Positions 40,390 to 50,369 of a stretch of DNA of 64,000 nt are shown here, one piece after another. Origin of the DNA: Acetobacter nitrogenifigens DSM 23921 = NBRC 105050 (GTDB lineage: Bacteria; Pseudomonadota; Alphaproteobacteria; Acetobacterales; Acetobacteraceae); NCBI RefSeq assembly GCF_000429165.1, contig NZ_AUBI01000010.1, positions 62,001 through 126,000 of the forward strand, written 5' to 3'. Position 1 is the first letter of the stretch. Every line of letters begins with the position of its first letter. The notes under the pieces were generated by a model that searched no databases, was not told the origin of the DNA, and saw nothing but the letters and a program-made list of their open reading frames with translations. Position numbers and translations under genes: made by a program.

Positions 40390-41832
40390 TCAGCCCGGCC
40401 GGTCGTGCGCGTCGAACGCGCTGGCCACCCGAAGCGCCGAGTCGCGCGCGCGTTTTCCGGTCGCAATGAACCCGCAGACGCCGATAGCGATTCCAAGCCC
40501 GACAGACAGCCACCAGACCGGATGCGTCGCAGCAAGGAAGGCCGCCGCAGGGTCCGCTCCTGAGTCGACGTGGGCGCCGCTGCGCACGGTTCCAGCGATG
40601 GCGACCCCCAGAGCGGCGCCGATCTGGCGACTGGTCGACGCAACCGCAGCCGCCACTCCGGCTCGCGATCGCGGCATTCCGGACACGGCTGCGTTGGTGA
40701 TCGGCGCGTTGCACATCCCGAAACCACACCCGGCGACCGCATACGCTATGGTCAGCAACCAGTCAGGTGTGTCAGCACTCAGTTCGGTTAGCAAAGCCGC
40801 ACCGGACGTCAGCCCCAAAGACGCAAGAAGGAAGGGCGCGCGCGAACCTCTGGCTGCGATCAGACGCCCCGCCAAGGGCGCGCAGATCATCACCGAAAGC
40901 GCAAAAGGCATCAGCCTGATCCCTGCCCTCGCGGGAGAAAGCCCCCGCACGTCCTGCAGATAGATCGTGTTGAGGAACAGCAGGGCGGAAAAAACCGCAA
41001 AACACATAACGGCCGCCACAGTGGCGAGAGAGAACGGCAGCGACCGAAAAAAGCGAAAATCGAGCATTGGCCGGAGCTGTCGGGTTTCGATCACGACAAA
41101 ACCGACAACCGACACGAGGAAAAATCCGCTCAACGCCAGCACCAGAGGGCTCCCCCAGCCGACGTCCGGCCCCTGTATCAACGCCGCAGACAACGCAACG
41201 ACGGCGGCCGCGATCGCGGCCTGACCGAAGGGATCGAGCGGCGGGGACACAGGCGCGCGCGACTCAGGCACAAAGCGAATCGTCATCAACAGGGCGATCA
41301 GCCCGATCGGCAGATTGATCCAGAAAACGGCGCGCCAGCCGATGAATTCGCTGACGAAGCCGCCCACCATCGGTCCGAGCGCCAAAGCGGCCCCGGACGT
41401 CATCCCCCAGACGCCGATAGCGCGGGCGCGCTCCTTCGGCTCGACGAAGACATTGGCGATGATCGACAGCGCCACCGGATTCAGCATCGCCCCGCCGACG
41501 CCCTGCATGGCGCGCGCCAGAATGAGGGAGGACATGGAACCCGCGCCGCCGCACAGGGCCGAACCCGCGCCAAACATGATAATTCCAGTGAGAAACACCC
41601 GCTTGCGCCCGATTCGATCGGCCAGCGAACCAGCCGTCATCAACCCACCCGCGACGACGAGGGAATAGGCGTCGACGAACCATTGCAGTTCGGAGATGCT
41701 TGCGCTCAGGGACCGCCGCACCGAAGGCAGCACGACGTTGACGATGGTGACGTCCATCATCACGAGGGCCAGACTGAGAGAACACGCCACAAGGACGAGG
41801 TTCCTGGAAACTGCCTTGCCTGCGCCGTTCAT
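40390..41832 (-). CDS. MFS drug exporter, DHA2 (EmrB/QacA) family
   Basis: 480 residues with about 14 hydrophobic helices. Motifs are the DHA signature MDVTIVNVVLPSVRRSL, motif A GSLADRIGRKRVFL, and the antiporter motif C region GMTSGAALALGPMVGGF. It should expel hydrophobic drugs or related compounds by proton antiport. No membrane-fusion partner or regulator adjoins it. It precedes tRNA-Gly and the convergent-facing atp leader, and is likely monocistronic. Confidence 0.92.
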   Translation of the reverse strand: MNGAGKAVSRNLVLVACSLSLALVMMDVTIVNVVLPSVRRSLSASISELQWFVDAYSLVVAGGLMTAGSLADRIGRKRVFLTGIIMFGAGSALCGGAGSMSSLILARAMQGVGGAMLNPVALSIIANVFVEPKERARAIGVWGMTSGAALALGPMVGGFVSEFIGWRAVFWINLPIGLIALLMTIRFVPESRAPVSPPLDPFGQAAIAAAVVALSAALIQGPDVGWGSPLVLALSGFFLVSVVGFVVIETRQLRPMLDFRFFRSLPFSLATVAAVMCFAVFSALLFLNTIYLQDVRGLSPARAGIRLMPFALSVMICAPLAGRLIAARGSRAPFLLASLGLTSGAALLTELSADTPDWLLTIAYAVAGCGFGMCNAPITNAAVSGMPRSRAGVAAAVASTSRQIGAALGVAIAGTVRSGAHVDSGADPAAAFLAATHPVWWLSVGLGIAIGVCGFIATGKRARDSALRVASAFDAHDRPG

Positions 41833-41953
41833 GCTCGCCCGAATCTCTCAGCGGCCACCGTCCGCGCCTTCGACGAAGGGCCGAAAGCACGCAATGCTGG
41901 ACGCGAGGACGCGTCGCGGCAGATGCTTGTTTTGACGGGATCGGAAGGGAAGA

Positions 41954-42027
41954 TGGAGCGGGCGAAGGGAATCGAACCCTCCTCAGAAGCTTGGAAGGCT
42001 ACTGCATTACCACTATGCTACGCCCGC
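41954..42027 (-). tRNA. tRNA-Gly (anticodon TCC)
   Basis: The complement folds as a cloverleaf: acceptor GCGGGCG/CGCCCGC, D arm GCAT/ATGC with loop AGTGGTA, anticodon loop CTTCCAA (TCC), T loop TTCGATT. CCA is genome-encoded. The anticodon stem has one T-T mismatch at its second pair. Confidence 0.95.
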
Positions 42028-42037
42028 GTCTGGAGCC

Positions 42038-42066
42038 CCATTACTGCACAACCCGCTCGTTCGCAA
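42038..42066 (-). promoter_or_regulatory. Candidate promoter for tRNA-Gly
   Basis: Minus strand: TTGCGA, 17-base spacer, TAATGG, ending 10 bases before the tRNA 5' end. The spacing is ideal and the hexamers are moderate matches. Confidence 0.4.
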
Positions 42067-42224
42067 GGCTTCGCCCGACGGTTGCGACGTATAATCCCGA
42101 CGCCCCCTAATCGTCGTGATTCGCAAACGCCGATTCGAGACGAGCGTGAGCGGAAATCTTTCCCAATTCGTAAGCGCCTGACGATTTTTCTTCAGGTGTT
42201 TCGTGGTTATCGCCCTCCCCCCTC

Positions 42225-42250
42225 TTGACTTTAAACGCCCGACATATTCT
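42225..42250 (+). promoter_or_regulatory. Candidate promoter for tRNA-Trp-secE-nusG
   Basis: TTGACT at 42225-42230 followed by an AT-rich TATTCT at 42245-42250 (or TTCTGT three bases later, giving a 17-base gap). It lies about 85 bases upstream of tRNA-Trp in the 307-base gap between divergent tRNA genes, where I see no other gene. Confidence 0.4.
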
Positions 42251-42334
42251 GTTCCGCCGCCTGCGCCGGGTTAGCCTGGTTGACGGACGAGGGAGGTTTT
42301 CTTCCACCGCGCGTCATCCGCAGGGCGGTTCCGC

Positions 42335-42411
42335 AGGGGTGTAGCTCAATTGGCTAGAGCGCCGGTCTCCAAAACCGGAGGTTGGGGGTTCGAGACCCTC
42401 CACCCCTGCCA
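42335..42411 (+). tRNA. tRNA-Trp (anticodon CCA)
   Basis: Cloverleaf with acceptor AGGGGTG/CACCCCT, D arm TAGCTC...GAGC, anticodon loop CTCCAAA (CCA), T loop TTCGAGA, and encoded terminal CCA. Location before secE-nusG is the standard arrangement. Confidence 0.97.
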
Positions 42412-42572
42412 GACCTTCCCGACCAGACATCCGGTGGGTTTTCCCTTCGGCTTGTGCGACAGTGGCGCGGGCGGGGTCGGTTTTCCGACGCCGCATGCGT
42501 CCGGGACTAATGGCGAAAGGCGCTGCGGATGCGGCGCGCCAGGGTCCGAACTCTCTCAATGAAGGGTCATTC

Positions 42573-42767
42573 GTGTCTGTCAGTCCGGTGAATTTCCTGC
42601 GGGATGTGGAAGCCGAGGCCAAGAGGGTCACGTGGCCGTCCCGGCGTGCGACGCTTGTGACGACTGGCGCCGTTCTCGCCATGGCCTCGCTCACTTCCAT
42701 TTTCTTTTTCGTGGTCGACCAGCTCATAGGTCTGGGCGTTCGCGAGCTTTTCGGGCTGGGAGGCTAG
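42573..42767 (+). CDS. secE: Preprotein translocase subunit SecE
   Basis: Small essential subunit of the SecYEG channel. From the GTG at 42573 the protein is 64 residues: VSVSPVNFLRDVEAEAKRVTWPSR, the family signature, then one transmembrane helix (about 27-48) and a short tail. The GTG has AAGGG 7 bases upstream. The open frame reaches back to 42462, almost to the tRNA, but adds only basic non-family residues. It is followed by nusG after 9 bases. Confidence 0.93.
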   Translation: MSVSPVNFLRDVEAEAKRVTWPSRRATLVTTGAVLAMASLTSIFFFVVDQLIGLGVRELFGLGG

Positions 42768-42776
42768 AAGACCGAA

Positions 42777-43307
42777 ATGGCCAAGCGTTGGTACGTGGTC
42801 CACGTCTATTCGGGCTTTGAGAAAAAAATCGCCAGCCACATCATGGAGCAGGCGGCCCAGAAAGGCCTCGCCGATCACATCGATCAGGTGCTGGTCCCGT
42901 CGGAAGACGTGGTTGAGGTTCGCCGGGGACAGAAAGTCAACTCCGAGCGGAAGTTCTTTCCCGGCTATGTGCTGGTCAAGATGGAACTGACCGACGAGAG
43001 CTGGCATCTGGTCAAGGACACCCCCAAGGTCACCGGCTTCCTTGGCACCAAGACCCGCCCCTCTCCGATCCCCGAGGCTGAAGCCGAGCGGATCATGAAG
43101 CAGGCGCAGGAAGGCGTGGAGCGTCCTCGCGCGGCTGTCTCCTTCGAGATCGGCGAGCAGATCCGCGTCGCCGATGGCCCGTTCACGTCGTTCAACGGCG
43201 TGGTCGAGGAAATCGACGAAGAGAAGGGCCGCCTGAAAGTCAGCGTCTCCATCTTCGGTCGCTCGACGCCTGTCGATCTGGAATACGCGCAGGTCGAGAA
43301 ACTCTGA
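42777..43307 (+). CDS. nusG: Transcription termination/antitermination protein NusG
   Basis: 176 residues. It has an N-terminal NGN domain (KRWYVVHVYSGFEKKIASHI, ERKFFPGYVLVKM) and a C-terminal KOW domain (about 122-176; GEQIRVADGPFTSFNGVVEEID). It binds RNA polymerase and couples it to Rho or ribosomes. The usual next genes, rplK and rplA, do not follow; instead there is about 520 bases of non-coding DNA and then a minus-strand gene. Confidence 0.97.
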   Translation: MAKRWYVVHVYSGFEKKIASHIMEQAAQKGLADHIDQVLVPSEDVVEVRRGQKVNSERKFFPGYVLVKMELTDESWHLVKDTPKVTGFLGTKTRPSPIPEAEAERIMKQAQEGVERPRAAVSFEIGEQIRVADGPFTSFNGVVEEIDEEKGRLKVSVSIFGRSTPVDLEYAQVEKL

Positions 43308-43826
43308 CAGGTTCGCCTGTCTTCATTTGAGTCCAGACGAGATCGGGCGGAACTTCCGCCTGATCCGGCTCCGCTTTCAGGCGTCATCCGGCGCAAGCGA
43401 GCATGGCCCGTCAGCACATGCTGAGTCCATCTACGCTCGGGACGTGGTCGCTACGCTCGCAGCGTCACAAGAAGTCCCTGCCGCAGCAGAAACACTTTCA
43501 ATCAGACAAAACTTGTCGGGCGTTTGAAGAAATTGCCCTGGCAGGGCGTCGGAATTTCTGACGTAATTGGCCACGCGATCCAGGCGCGCCCTGCATTGAC
43601 GCCGCATCCAGTGCAGCCTTGAGCCGCGATAGATACTCTGCGCAGGAAGCCTGCCACGCAGCCTACGTAGTAGCTGCCCGGGCGATTGCTTTTTAGCCAT
43701 TCGGAAAACCGAACCCGGTCCGGCGTCGCCATAAAGCACGCAGTCTGAGCCTGCGGCCTTCCGCCCGCCCGGCGAATAAGCACGCACCGTCCAGCCTTAT
43801 GGAGGACGGTGCGCGGAAACAGAGGG
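43308..43826. other. Intergenic region downstream of nusG
   Basis: 519 bases without a recognised gene. Minus-strand frames across 43431-43787 (93-118 residues) resemble nothing I know and have no convincing start. Because rplK is expected here, this may mark a rearrangement junction. A strong hairpin lies at 43783-43813. Confidence 0.4.
43783..43813 (-). terminator. Hairpin after the DUF2501 gene
   Basis: A 10-bp perfect stem (CGCACCGTCC/GGACGGTGCG) with an 11-base loop, 14 bases beyond the stop of the minus-strand DUF2501 gene. Only a weak T-rich tail (TGCTTATT) follows. Confidence 0.55.
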
Positions 43827-44303
43827 TCAGAGCAGCGACTGCGAGCGCTGCATGACCTGCTGGCACAGGGCGCTTTTCGCGCTCTGGTTCAGGCTGTTCA
43901 GCGAAAGCTGGTTGCCGTTTCCGACCTGCAACAGCCCCTGCTGACCCGCAGAATAGCCGCTGCCGCCCGTGATCGCCGACTGGCCGCTCAGCGAGTTGAG
44001 GGTCGAGGATGCGCTCTGGCTGCTGATCAGGTTGTTCTGCACGCAGTAGCCGAGGACGCCGGTCAGGTTGCTGGAGCTGACCGAGGACAGGTTCGGCAGG
44101 CTGCCATTGAGGAGCGAGCTTGCGCCGCCCATGCGGTTTGTCAGAGAGGACGTGCCCTGGCTGACGGCGCCCTGGGCCGCTCCCTGCGCTGCGCCCTGCA
44201 GAATGCCGCCGAAGGACTGGGCGTGCGCGGCGGGCAGGCTGGACACGCCAGCCAGCGAGACGACCAGCGTAGCGAAAGCGCCTCGGAAACGACGAACGTT
44301 CAT
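43827..44303 (-). CDS. DUF2501 (YjjA-like) exported protein
   Basis: 158 residues. A signal peptide (residues 1-29, ending PAAHA-Q) is followed by a Gly/Ala/Gln/Ser-rich region and the DUF2501 core: VLGYCVQNNLIS, then SAGQQGLLQVGNGNQLSLNSL, then a second Cys in SALCQQVMQRSQSLL. The two Cys probably form a disulfide in the periplasm. E. coli YjjA belongs to this family; its function is unknown. Monocistronic. Confidence 0.88.
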   Translation of the reverse strand: MNVRRFRGAFATLVVSLAGVSSLPAAHAQSFGGILQGAAQGAAQGAVSQGTSSLTNRMGGASSLLNGSLPNLSSVSSSNLTGVLGYCVQNNLISSQSASSTLNSLSGQSAITGGSGYSAGQQGLLQVGNGNQLSLNSLNQSAKSALCQQVMQRSQSLL

Positions 44304-44445
44304 GGGATTTCCCTTTTAAAACTCAGGCCCGGCAAAACGCTTACGCCGGGCCACGCGCCAGCATCGACGGGCAATGCGGCAGGAAAGCGGCGCCGACTGG
44401 ATATCGATCCGTCACGGCGACGCTGATGCCTTCTTTTACCGCCCG

Positions 44446-45993
44446 CTAGCTCTTCTGGTCTATCGGGCTCCACTCACGCCCGTCGCGCGCCAGCAACTCG
44501 TCGGCGCCAGCCGGGCCAGCCGTACCTGCCTCGTAAAGCTCCGGAGCTGTCTTCTCGCTGCGCCAGGATTCGAGCACAGGCTCGACCGAACTCCACGCCA
44601 CGTCGATATTATCCGCCCGCTGAAACAGCGTCGCATCGCCGCACAGACAGTCATACAGCAGCGTCTCGTACCCTACGTTCGGCTCGCGATTGAAGAAATC
44701 CGGATACCTGAAACGGGCCTCGACGTCCGACAACCGCATCTCCGGACCCGGTTTTTTCGCGGCGAAACAGAGAGTGACCCCCTGCGTCGGCTGCACATTC
44801 AGAACGATTCGGTTCGGCGGCGGGGCATGCGTGTCGGCCGAAGGAAATAGCGTAAGGGGCGGTCGACGGAATTCGACGACGATCTCGGTGCGCCGGTTCG
44901 ACAGCGCCTTGCCGGTGCGCAGGTAGAACGGGACGCCCGCCCAGCGCCAATTCTGGATCTCCAGCTTCATGGCGACATAGGTCTCGGTCACGCTGTCGCT
45001 CGCGACGCCGTCGGCGTCGCGATACGACGGAACAGACTTCCCCTTCACCTCGCCCTTCGTGTACTGGCCGCGCACCACGTCTTCCGGCTTTACCGGCAGG
45101 ATGGATTCGAACAGCGTCTGCTTCGACGTGCGGACCTTCTCGGCGGCGAAACTGGCGGGCGGCTCCATAGCGACCATGGCGAGCATCTGAAACAGATGGT
45201 TCGGCACCATATCGCGCAACGCGCCTGTCCCTTCGTAGAACGATCCCCGGCTTTCGACATTGACCGTTTCGGCGGCGGTGATCTGAACGTTATCGATGTA
45301 GTCGCGATGCCATAACGGCTCGAACAGGACGTTGCCAAAGCGCATGGCGAGAATGTTCTGGACCGTCTCCTTTCCCAGGAAGTGATCGATCCGGAAAATC
45401 TGCTGTTCCTTGACGACGTCGAGAATCCGCCGGTTCAGTTCCTGCGCGGACTGGAGGTCCGTTCCGAACGGCTTTTCAATCGCGATGCGCCGGAAACCTC
45501 CCTCCGGCTCCTTCGTGAGGCCCGACGCGCCCAGCGCATCGACCGCCGGGGCGAAGAACCGGGAGGGTATGGCGAGGTAGAACACCGCGTTGCTGTCGAT
45601 ATGCGCGGACAGTTTTTTCAGTTCGTCAGGATTCGTGAAGTCCAGACGCTCGTAGCTCAGGCGTTCCTTGAGCCATGTCCATGCCTCTTCATTGAGGGAC
45701 GGCGTGTAGAATTCGCCTGCGGCGTCCTTCGTGAACGCCTCCATCATCTCCGTCAGCCCCTCGATCCAGCCTTCGAGCGTATCGTCAGCCATGTCGACGC
45801 CGACAATTCTGAAGCCGTCGGACAATAATCCGGCGACCTTGAGGTCGTAGAGCGCGGGCGTCAGCAGACGTTTCGTCAGATCTCCGTGCGCGCCAAAAAT
45901 AACCAGCGTACAGTCGGGCGCCGGCTTCCGGCCAGACGGCGCGACCGGTCGATCCGTGCGCGCGAGTGAAGAAATCGTACGGGCGGTAGCCAT
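44446..45993 (-). CDS. zwf: Glucose-6-phosphate 1-dehydrogenase
   Basis: Oxidises glucose-6-phosphate to 6-phosphogluconolactone with NAD(P)+, feeding the pentose phosphate pathway that dominates sugar use in acetic acid bacteria. 515 residues with the nucleotide-binding [16 protein letters not shown], the IEKPFGTDL segment, the active-site signature [13 protein letters not shown], and [16 protein letters not shown] 28-residue variable N-terminal leader precedes the Rossmann fold. It is divergent from asd across a 266-base gap. Confidence 0.97.
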   Translation of the reverse strand: MATARTISSLARTDRPVAPSGRKPAPDCTLVIFGAHGDLTKRLLTPALYDLKVAGLLSDGFRIVGVDMADDTLEGWIEGLTEMMEAFTKDAAGEFYTPSLNEEAWTWLKERLSYERLDFTNPDELKKLSAHIDSNAVFYLAIPSRFFAPAVDALGASGLTKEPEGGFRRIAIEKPFGTDLQSAQELNRRILDVVKEQQIFRIDHFLGKETVQNILAMRFGNVLFEPLWHRDYIDNVQITAAETVNVESRGSFYEGTGALRDMVPNHLFQMLAMVAMEPPASFAAEKVRTSKQTLFESILPVKPEDVVRGQYTKGEVKGKSVPSYRDADGVASDSVTETYVAMKLEIQNWRWAGVPFYLRTGKALSNRRTEIVVEFRRPPLTLFPSADTHAPPPNRIVLNVQPTQGVTLCFAAKKPGPEMRLSDVEARFRYPDFFNREPNVGYETLLYDCLCGDATLFQRADNIDVAWSSVEPVLESWRSEKTAPELYEAGTAGPAGADELLARDGREWSPIDQKS

Positions 45994-46259
45994 AAAGCGT
46001 TCCTCCGAAATACCGTCCCGCGCCGTATCTGGCGCGCGGGATCGTCGCCGGTCGCTCGGTCGGACCAGCTTTTGCCTTGGAATTTGGCTGGCAGCGTCTT
46101 ATCGCCAGCGGCGAACAGGGCTTGCCTGCTTTTCAGCCGACCCCAATTTGCTCTAGGTGTCACGAGCAAATCCGCGTGACGGTCAACGCGAAACATGCCA
46201 GCGCTGCCGGGAATACAACGCCCGGCGGCGCAACGCGTGGAGAGAAGGGAAACAGGACG

Positions 46260-47282
46260 ATGGGGTATCGGGTAGCGGTTGTCGGCGCCACCGGAGCGGT
46301 GGGGCGCGAACTGCTCAAAACGCTGGCGGAGCGGAAGTTCCCTGTTGACGAAATCGTGGCCCTCGCCTCCCCGCGTTCGACCGGGCGTGAAGTCTCGTTC
46401 GGCGACCGCACGCTGAAGGTCGCGAACCTTGAGACGTTCGATTTCTCAGGCTGGGACGTCGCCCTGTTCTCCCCCGGCGCTTCGGTGTCCGCCGTGCACG
46501 CCCCCCGCGCCGCCAAAGCCGGTTGCATCGTGATCGACAACACGTCCCATTTCCGTATGGAGCCGGACGTGCCGCTGGTGGTGCCGGAGGTGAATCCGCA
46601 GGCCCTGCGCAAAGCGAAGCGCGGGATCGTCGCGAACCCGAACTGCTCGACCATCCAGATGGTGGTGGCGCTGAAGCCCCTGCACGACCTGTTCACGATC
46701 AAGCGCGTGGTCGTCGCCACGTACCAGGCAGTCGCCGGCGCGGGCAAGGACGGGATGGACGAACTTTTCGCCCAGACCAAGGGCAGCTTCGTCGGCGATC
46801 CGCCGAAGATCGAACAGTTCCAGAAGCAGATCGCGTTCAACTGCATTCCCCAGATCGACCGTTTCATGGATGACGGCTCGACCAAGGAGGAATGGAAGAT
46901 GACGGTCGAAACCCGCAAGATTCTCGATCCCGACATCGCCGTTCTCGCCACCTGCGTCCGTGTGCCGGTTTTCATCGGTCATTCAGAAGCCATCGCAGTG
47001 GAATTCGATGAGCCGGTCGATCTTGAGCGCGCCCGCGAAGCGCTACGCGAAGCCGAGGGCGTGGTGCTGATGGATCAGCACGAGGACGGCGGCTATGTGA
47101 CGCCAATCGAATGCGTGGGCGAGGACGCGAGCTATGTGTCTCGCCTGCGAATCGATCCGACGGTGCCGAACGGACTGGCCTTCTGGTGCGTGTCCGACAA
47201 CCTTCGCAAAGGCGCTGCGTTGAACGCAGTGCAGATAGCCGAAACCATGGTGGCGCTGGGTCTGCTCGACAAGGCCGCCTGA
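46260..47282 (+). CDS. asd: Aspartate-semialdehyde dehydrogenase
   Basis: Reduces aspartyl phosphate to aspartate semialdehyde, the branch point to lysine/diaminopimelate, threonine and methionine. 340 residues: Rossmann VAVVGATGAVGRELLKTL, the SPGASVSA phosphate region, the catalytic Cys129 in ANPNCSTIQM, and CVRVPVFIGHSE. The start at 46260 is the family start; the frame continues upstream to 46077 without homologous sequence. A strong hairpin follows the stop. Confidence 0.96.
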   Translation: MGYRVAVVGATGAVGRELLKTLAERKFPVDEIVALASPRSTGREVSFGDRTLKVANLETFDFSGWDVALFSPGASVSAVHAPRAAKAGCIVIDNTSHFRMEPDVPLVVPEVNPQALRKAKRGIVANPNCSTIQMVVALKPLHDLFTIKRVVVATYQAVAGAGKDGMDELFAQTKGSFVGDPPKIEQFQKQIAFNCIPQIDRFMDDGSTKEEWKMTVETRKILDPDIAVLATCVRVPVFIGHSEAIAVEFDEPVDLERAREALREAEGVVLMDQHEDGGYVTPIECVGEDASYVSRLRIDPTVPNGLAFWCVSDNLRKGAALNAVQIAETMVALGLLDKAA

Positions 47283-47314
47283 TCACGCGCGGGGGGGTGC
47301 CGCCCTCCCCGGAT

Positions 47315-47347
47315 GCGCCTCGCTCCCGGCGAGCCAGAGCGAGGCGC
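47315..47347 (+). terminator. Hairpin after asd
   Basis: An 11-bp perfect stem (GCGCCTCGCTC/GAGCGAGGCGC) with an 11-base loop, 32 bases after the asd stop. The T-run is poor, so it may be a Rho-assisted or 3'-stabilising structure. Confidence 0.55.
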
Positions 47348-47538
47348 CTTCAGGAGCGTTAATCGGAGTCACACCTCCGGCCACCCTGCGGGTTTACGCG
47401 CCTGATTGCCGCGCGGCTCCTCTCGGTCTCGTGTCCCCCTCCCGAATTGACCCCCGAAATCCTGCGGCGTAGGACCGATTCCACAACGACGTCGGTTTAT
47501 TAACCGGCGTTCATGTGTAACGACGCGGGAAGGCGACG

Positions 47539-48009
47539 ATGCAGGATGTCCGGGAAGCGCTTTATGTCGGGAGCCGTAGCGACGGCACTCTAATCAGACG
47601 ACCAATGTCGCCGCATCTTCAGGTCTACAAGATGCGTTTGTCGATGTTTCTGTCGATCTCCAACCGAATCACCGGCGTCGCGGCGACGGCCGGCTCCGCG
47701 CTCGGCGTGGCGTGGCTGGCGTCGCTTGCGAGCGGGCCGAAGTCCTTCGCCACGGCGCGTAAGGTGACCGGAAATCCCCTGGGACAGGTCGTGCTTGCAG
47801 GCTGGATTCTGTCTCTGGTCTGGCACACGGTCGGCGGGCTGCGCCACTTCATCTGGGATGCGGGCCATCGTTACGACAAGCAGGAACTCAACGAAGACGG
47901 CCCTGTCGCCGTCGGCGTGATCGCGGGATTCGGCCTGACGCTGGCCGCCGCCCTGCTCTGCGTGTCCGGCGTCCGCGCCAGTCGACGCGCCAAGGCGAAG
48001 GGGATCTGA
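47539..48009 (+). CDS. sdhC: Succinate dehydrogenase cytochrome b556 subunit
   Basis: Membrane anchor that binds heme b and ubiquinone for succinate dehydrogenase. 156 residues: the SdhC signature RPMSPHLQVYKMRLSMFLSISNRITG, three transmembrane helices, and the heme-ligand helix HTVGGLRHFIWDAGH. A 22-residue leader precedes RPMSPHL; the ATG at 47539 has a GGAAGG ribosome-binding site. First gene of sdhCDAB. Confidence 0.95.
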   Translation: MQDVREALYVGSRSDGTLIRRPMSPHLQVYKMRLSMFLSISNRITGVAATAGSALGVAWLASLASGPKSFATARKVTGNPLGQVVLAGWILSLVWHTVGGLRHFIWDAGHRYDKQELNEDGPVAVGVIAGFGLTLAAALLCVSGVRASRRAKAKGI

Positions 48010-48013
48010 TTCA

Positions 48014-48433
48014 ATGGATGCTTCGGTTTCACCGCGTCACGAAGTGATGCGCTCCCAGCTCGGCCGCGCGCGCGGCCTGGGCTCGGGACATTCCGGCACC
48101 GCGCACTGGATCGCGGAACGCGTGTCCGCTGCGACGTTGCTGCCTCTTTCCGGCTGGTTCGTCGTCCAGATGTTTCGCCTTGGCGGCGCTGATTACGAAG
48201 ACGTGACGAAATGGGGCGGCAAGCCCGTCAACGCCACGATGCTCGCGGCGCTGGTCATCTCCAGCTTCTACCACGCCGAAGTCGGCCTGCAGGTGATCGT
48301 CGACGATTACGTTCACGGGAAGGCTCATCTTCCGACCAAGCTGCTGGTCCGCTTTGGAACCTGGCTCGTCGGGCTGCTCGGCGTCATCGCCGTGCTGAAG
48401 CTCGCGCTGGGCAAATCCTCCTCGCGGTCCTGA
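48014..48433 (+). CDS. sdhD: Succinate dehydrogenase membrane anchor subunit
   Basis: 139 residues. An N-terminal [27 protein letters not shown] segment is followed by three transmembrane helices; the helix with [18 protein letters not shown] contains the conserved heme/quinone His and Asp. It follows sdhC by 4 bases and completes the membrane part of the enzyme. Confidence 0.94.
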   Translation: MDASVSPRHEVMRSQLGRARGLGSGHSGTAHWIAERVSAATLLPLSGWFVVQMFRLGGADYEDVTKWGGKPVNATMLAALVISSFYHAEVGLQVIVDDYVHGKAHLPTKLLVRFGTWLVGLLGVIAVLKLALGKSSSRS

Positions 48434-48521
48434 CCGTATCGCGCCGGGCCGCCCGCAAGCGGGCGCGCGTCGGCTTTCGCAGTACTCTGACTGGTCGCAA
48501 GACAACGGGAGCGCCGTCGTA

Positions 48522-50333
48522 ATGAACGCTATTTCCTCTCCCTCGCGGGGAGCCTACCGGATCGTCGATCACGCCTATGACGTGGTCGTCGTCGGCGCCG
48601 GGGGCTCCGGCCTTCGCGCCACCCTCGGCATGGGCGCCGCGGGACTTTCCACCGCCTGCGTCACCAAGGTTTTCCCCACGCGCAGCCATACTGTCGCAGC
48701 GCAGGGCGGCATCGGCGCCTCGCTGGGCAACATGCAGCCGGACAACTGGCGCTGGCACATGTACGACACCGTGAAGGGGTCGGACTGGCTGGGCGACCAG
48801 GACGCCATTGAATACATGTGCCGTGAAGCCGTTCCGGCGGTCCACGAGCTTGAGCATTTCGGCGTGCCGTTCTCCCGCACCGAAGACGGCAAAATCTACC
48901 AGCGCCCGTTCGGCGGCCACATGAGCGAATACGGCAAGGCGCCGGTTCCCCGCGCCTGCGCCGCCGCCGACCGTACTGGCCATGCGATCCTGCACACGCT
49001 GTATCAGCAGTGCCTGAAGCATAACGTCGAGTTCTTCGTCGAATATTTCGCCGTCGACCTGATCATGGACGACGAAGGCGCGTGTCGCGGCGTGATGGCG
49101 TGGTGCCTGGACGACGGCACGATGCATCGCTTCAACGCGAAGACGGTCGTTCTCGCCACCGGCGGCTACGGCCGCGCCTACCTGTCGTGCACCTCCGCTC
49201 ATACCTGCACCGGCGACGGCGGCGGCATGGCGATGCGCGCGGGCCTGCCGACGCAGGACATGGAGTTCGTGCAGTTCCATCCGACCGGCATTTATCCGGC
49301 GGGCTGCCTTCTGACCGAAGGCTGCCGTGGCGAGGGCGCGTACCTGACCAACTCCGAAGGCGAGCGCTTCATGGAGCGTTACGCGCCGACGGCGAAGGAT
49401 CTGGCCTCCCGCGACGTCGTGTCGCGCGCCATGACCGTCGAGATCAACGAGGGTCGCGGCTGCGGCGCGAAGCAGGACCACATCATGATGCATCTCGAGC
49501 ATCTTGGGTCCGACCTGCTGCATGAGCGTCTGCCGGGCATCATCGAGACGTCGCGCGTCTTCGCGGGCGTCGACGTGACGAAGGAGCCGGTGCCGGTTCT
49601 GCCGACCGTTCACTACAACATGGGCGGCATCCCGACGAACATTCATGGCGAGGTGGTTCGCCCGACGGATGACAACCCTGACGCTGTCGTGCCGGGCCTG
49701 ATGGCTGTGGGCGAAGCGGCCTGCGTGTCCGTCCATGGCGCAAACCGTCTGGGCACGAACTCCCTGCTCGACCTGATCGTCTTCGGCCGCGCCGCAGCGC
49801 GCCGCGCCGCCGAGATCATCAAGCCGAACGATTTCGTGCGCCCCCTGCCCGCTGGCGCCGGCGAGTTCGCGCTCGACCGTCTCGACAAGGTGCGCAACGC
49901 CAAGGGCGGCACGCATGTCTCCGAACTGCGCGACCGTCTGCAACGCGACATGCAGGCCCACGCTGCGGTGTTCCGCACCGAGGACAGCCTGAAGGAAGGT
50001 TGCGACAAGATTCAGGAGATCTGGAAAGGCTCCAGCGACATGTCGATTTCCGACCGCTCGCTGATCTGGAACAGCGACCTGATGGAAGCGCTGGAGTTCG
50101 ACAACCTGCTCGCCAACGCCACGGTGACGCTGGAAAGCGGGCTAGTCCGTCACGAAAGCCGCGGCGCCCACGCGCGCGACGATTTCGAGGATCGCGACGA
50201 CAAGAACTGGATGAAGCACAGCGTGTCGTGGCTGAATGACAAGGGTGAGACGACGATGACGTATCGCCCGGTCCACATGAAGACCCTGACCGACGAGGCC
50301 GAGGTCTTCCCGCCGAAGAAGCGCGTCTACTAA
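48522..50333 (+). CDS. sdhA: Succinate dehydrogenase flavoprotein subunit
   Basis: Catalytic subunit oxidising succinate to fumarate in the TCA cycle. 603 residues: FAD-binding [17 protein letters not shown], the covalent-FAD histidine region [14 protein letters not shown], the substrate-binding [31 protein letters not shown]-like sequence, and [15 protein letters not shown]. The C-terminal domain ends with the usual [19 protein letters not shown]. It follows sdhD after 88 bases. Confidence 0.98.
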   Translation: MNAISSPSRGAYRIVDHAYDVVVVGAGGSGLRATLGMGAAGLSTACVTKVFPTRSHTVAAQGGIGASLGNMQPDNWRWHMYDTVKGSDWLGDQDAIEYMCREAVPAVHELEHFGVPFSRTEDGKIYQRPFGGHMSEYGKAPVPRACAAADRTGHAILHTLYQQCLKHNVEFFVEYFAVDLIMDDEGACRGVMAWCLDDGTMHRFNAKTVVLATGGYGRAYLSCTSAHTCTGDGGGMAMRAGLPTQDMEFVQFHPTGIYPAGCLLTEGCRGEGAYLTNSEGERFMERYAPTAKDLASRDVVSRAMTVEINEGRGCGAKQDHIMMHLEHLGSDLLHERLPGIIETSRVFAGVDVTKEPVPVLPTVHYNMGGIPTNIHGEVVRPTDDNPDAVVPGLMAVGEAACVSVHGANRLGTNSLLDLIVFGRAAARRAAEIIKPNDFVRPLPAGAGEFALDRLDKVRNAKGGTHVSELRDRLQRDMQAHAAVFRTEDSLKEGCDKIQEIWKGSSDMSISDRSLIWNSDLMEALEFDNLLANATVTLESGLVRHESRGAHARDDFEDRDDKNWMKHSVSWLNDKGETTMTYRPVHMKTLTDEAEVFPPKKRVY

Positions 50334-50369
50334 CCCGCCGTATAATCGGACGAACGAGGGAGGCTGAAC

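Noticed and set aside
43431-43787. Minus-strand frames of 93 and 118 residues between nusG and the DUF2501 gene
   Set aside because: No recognisable domain, two competing frames over the same bases, and no ribosome-binding site; kept only as gap content.
48384-49961. 525-residue minus-strand open frame opposite sdhA
   Set aside because: Antisense shadow; sdhA on the plus strand carries all family motifs.
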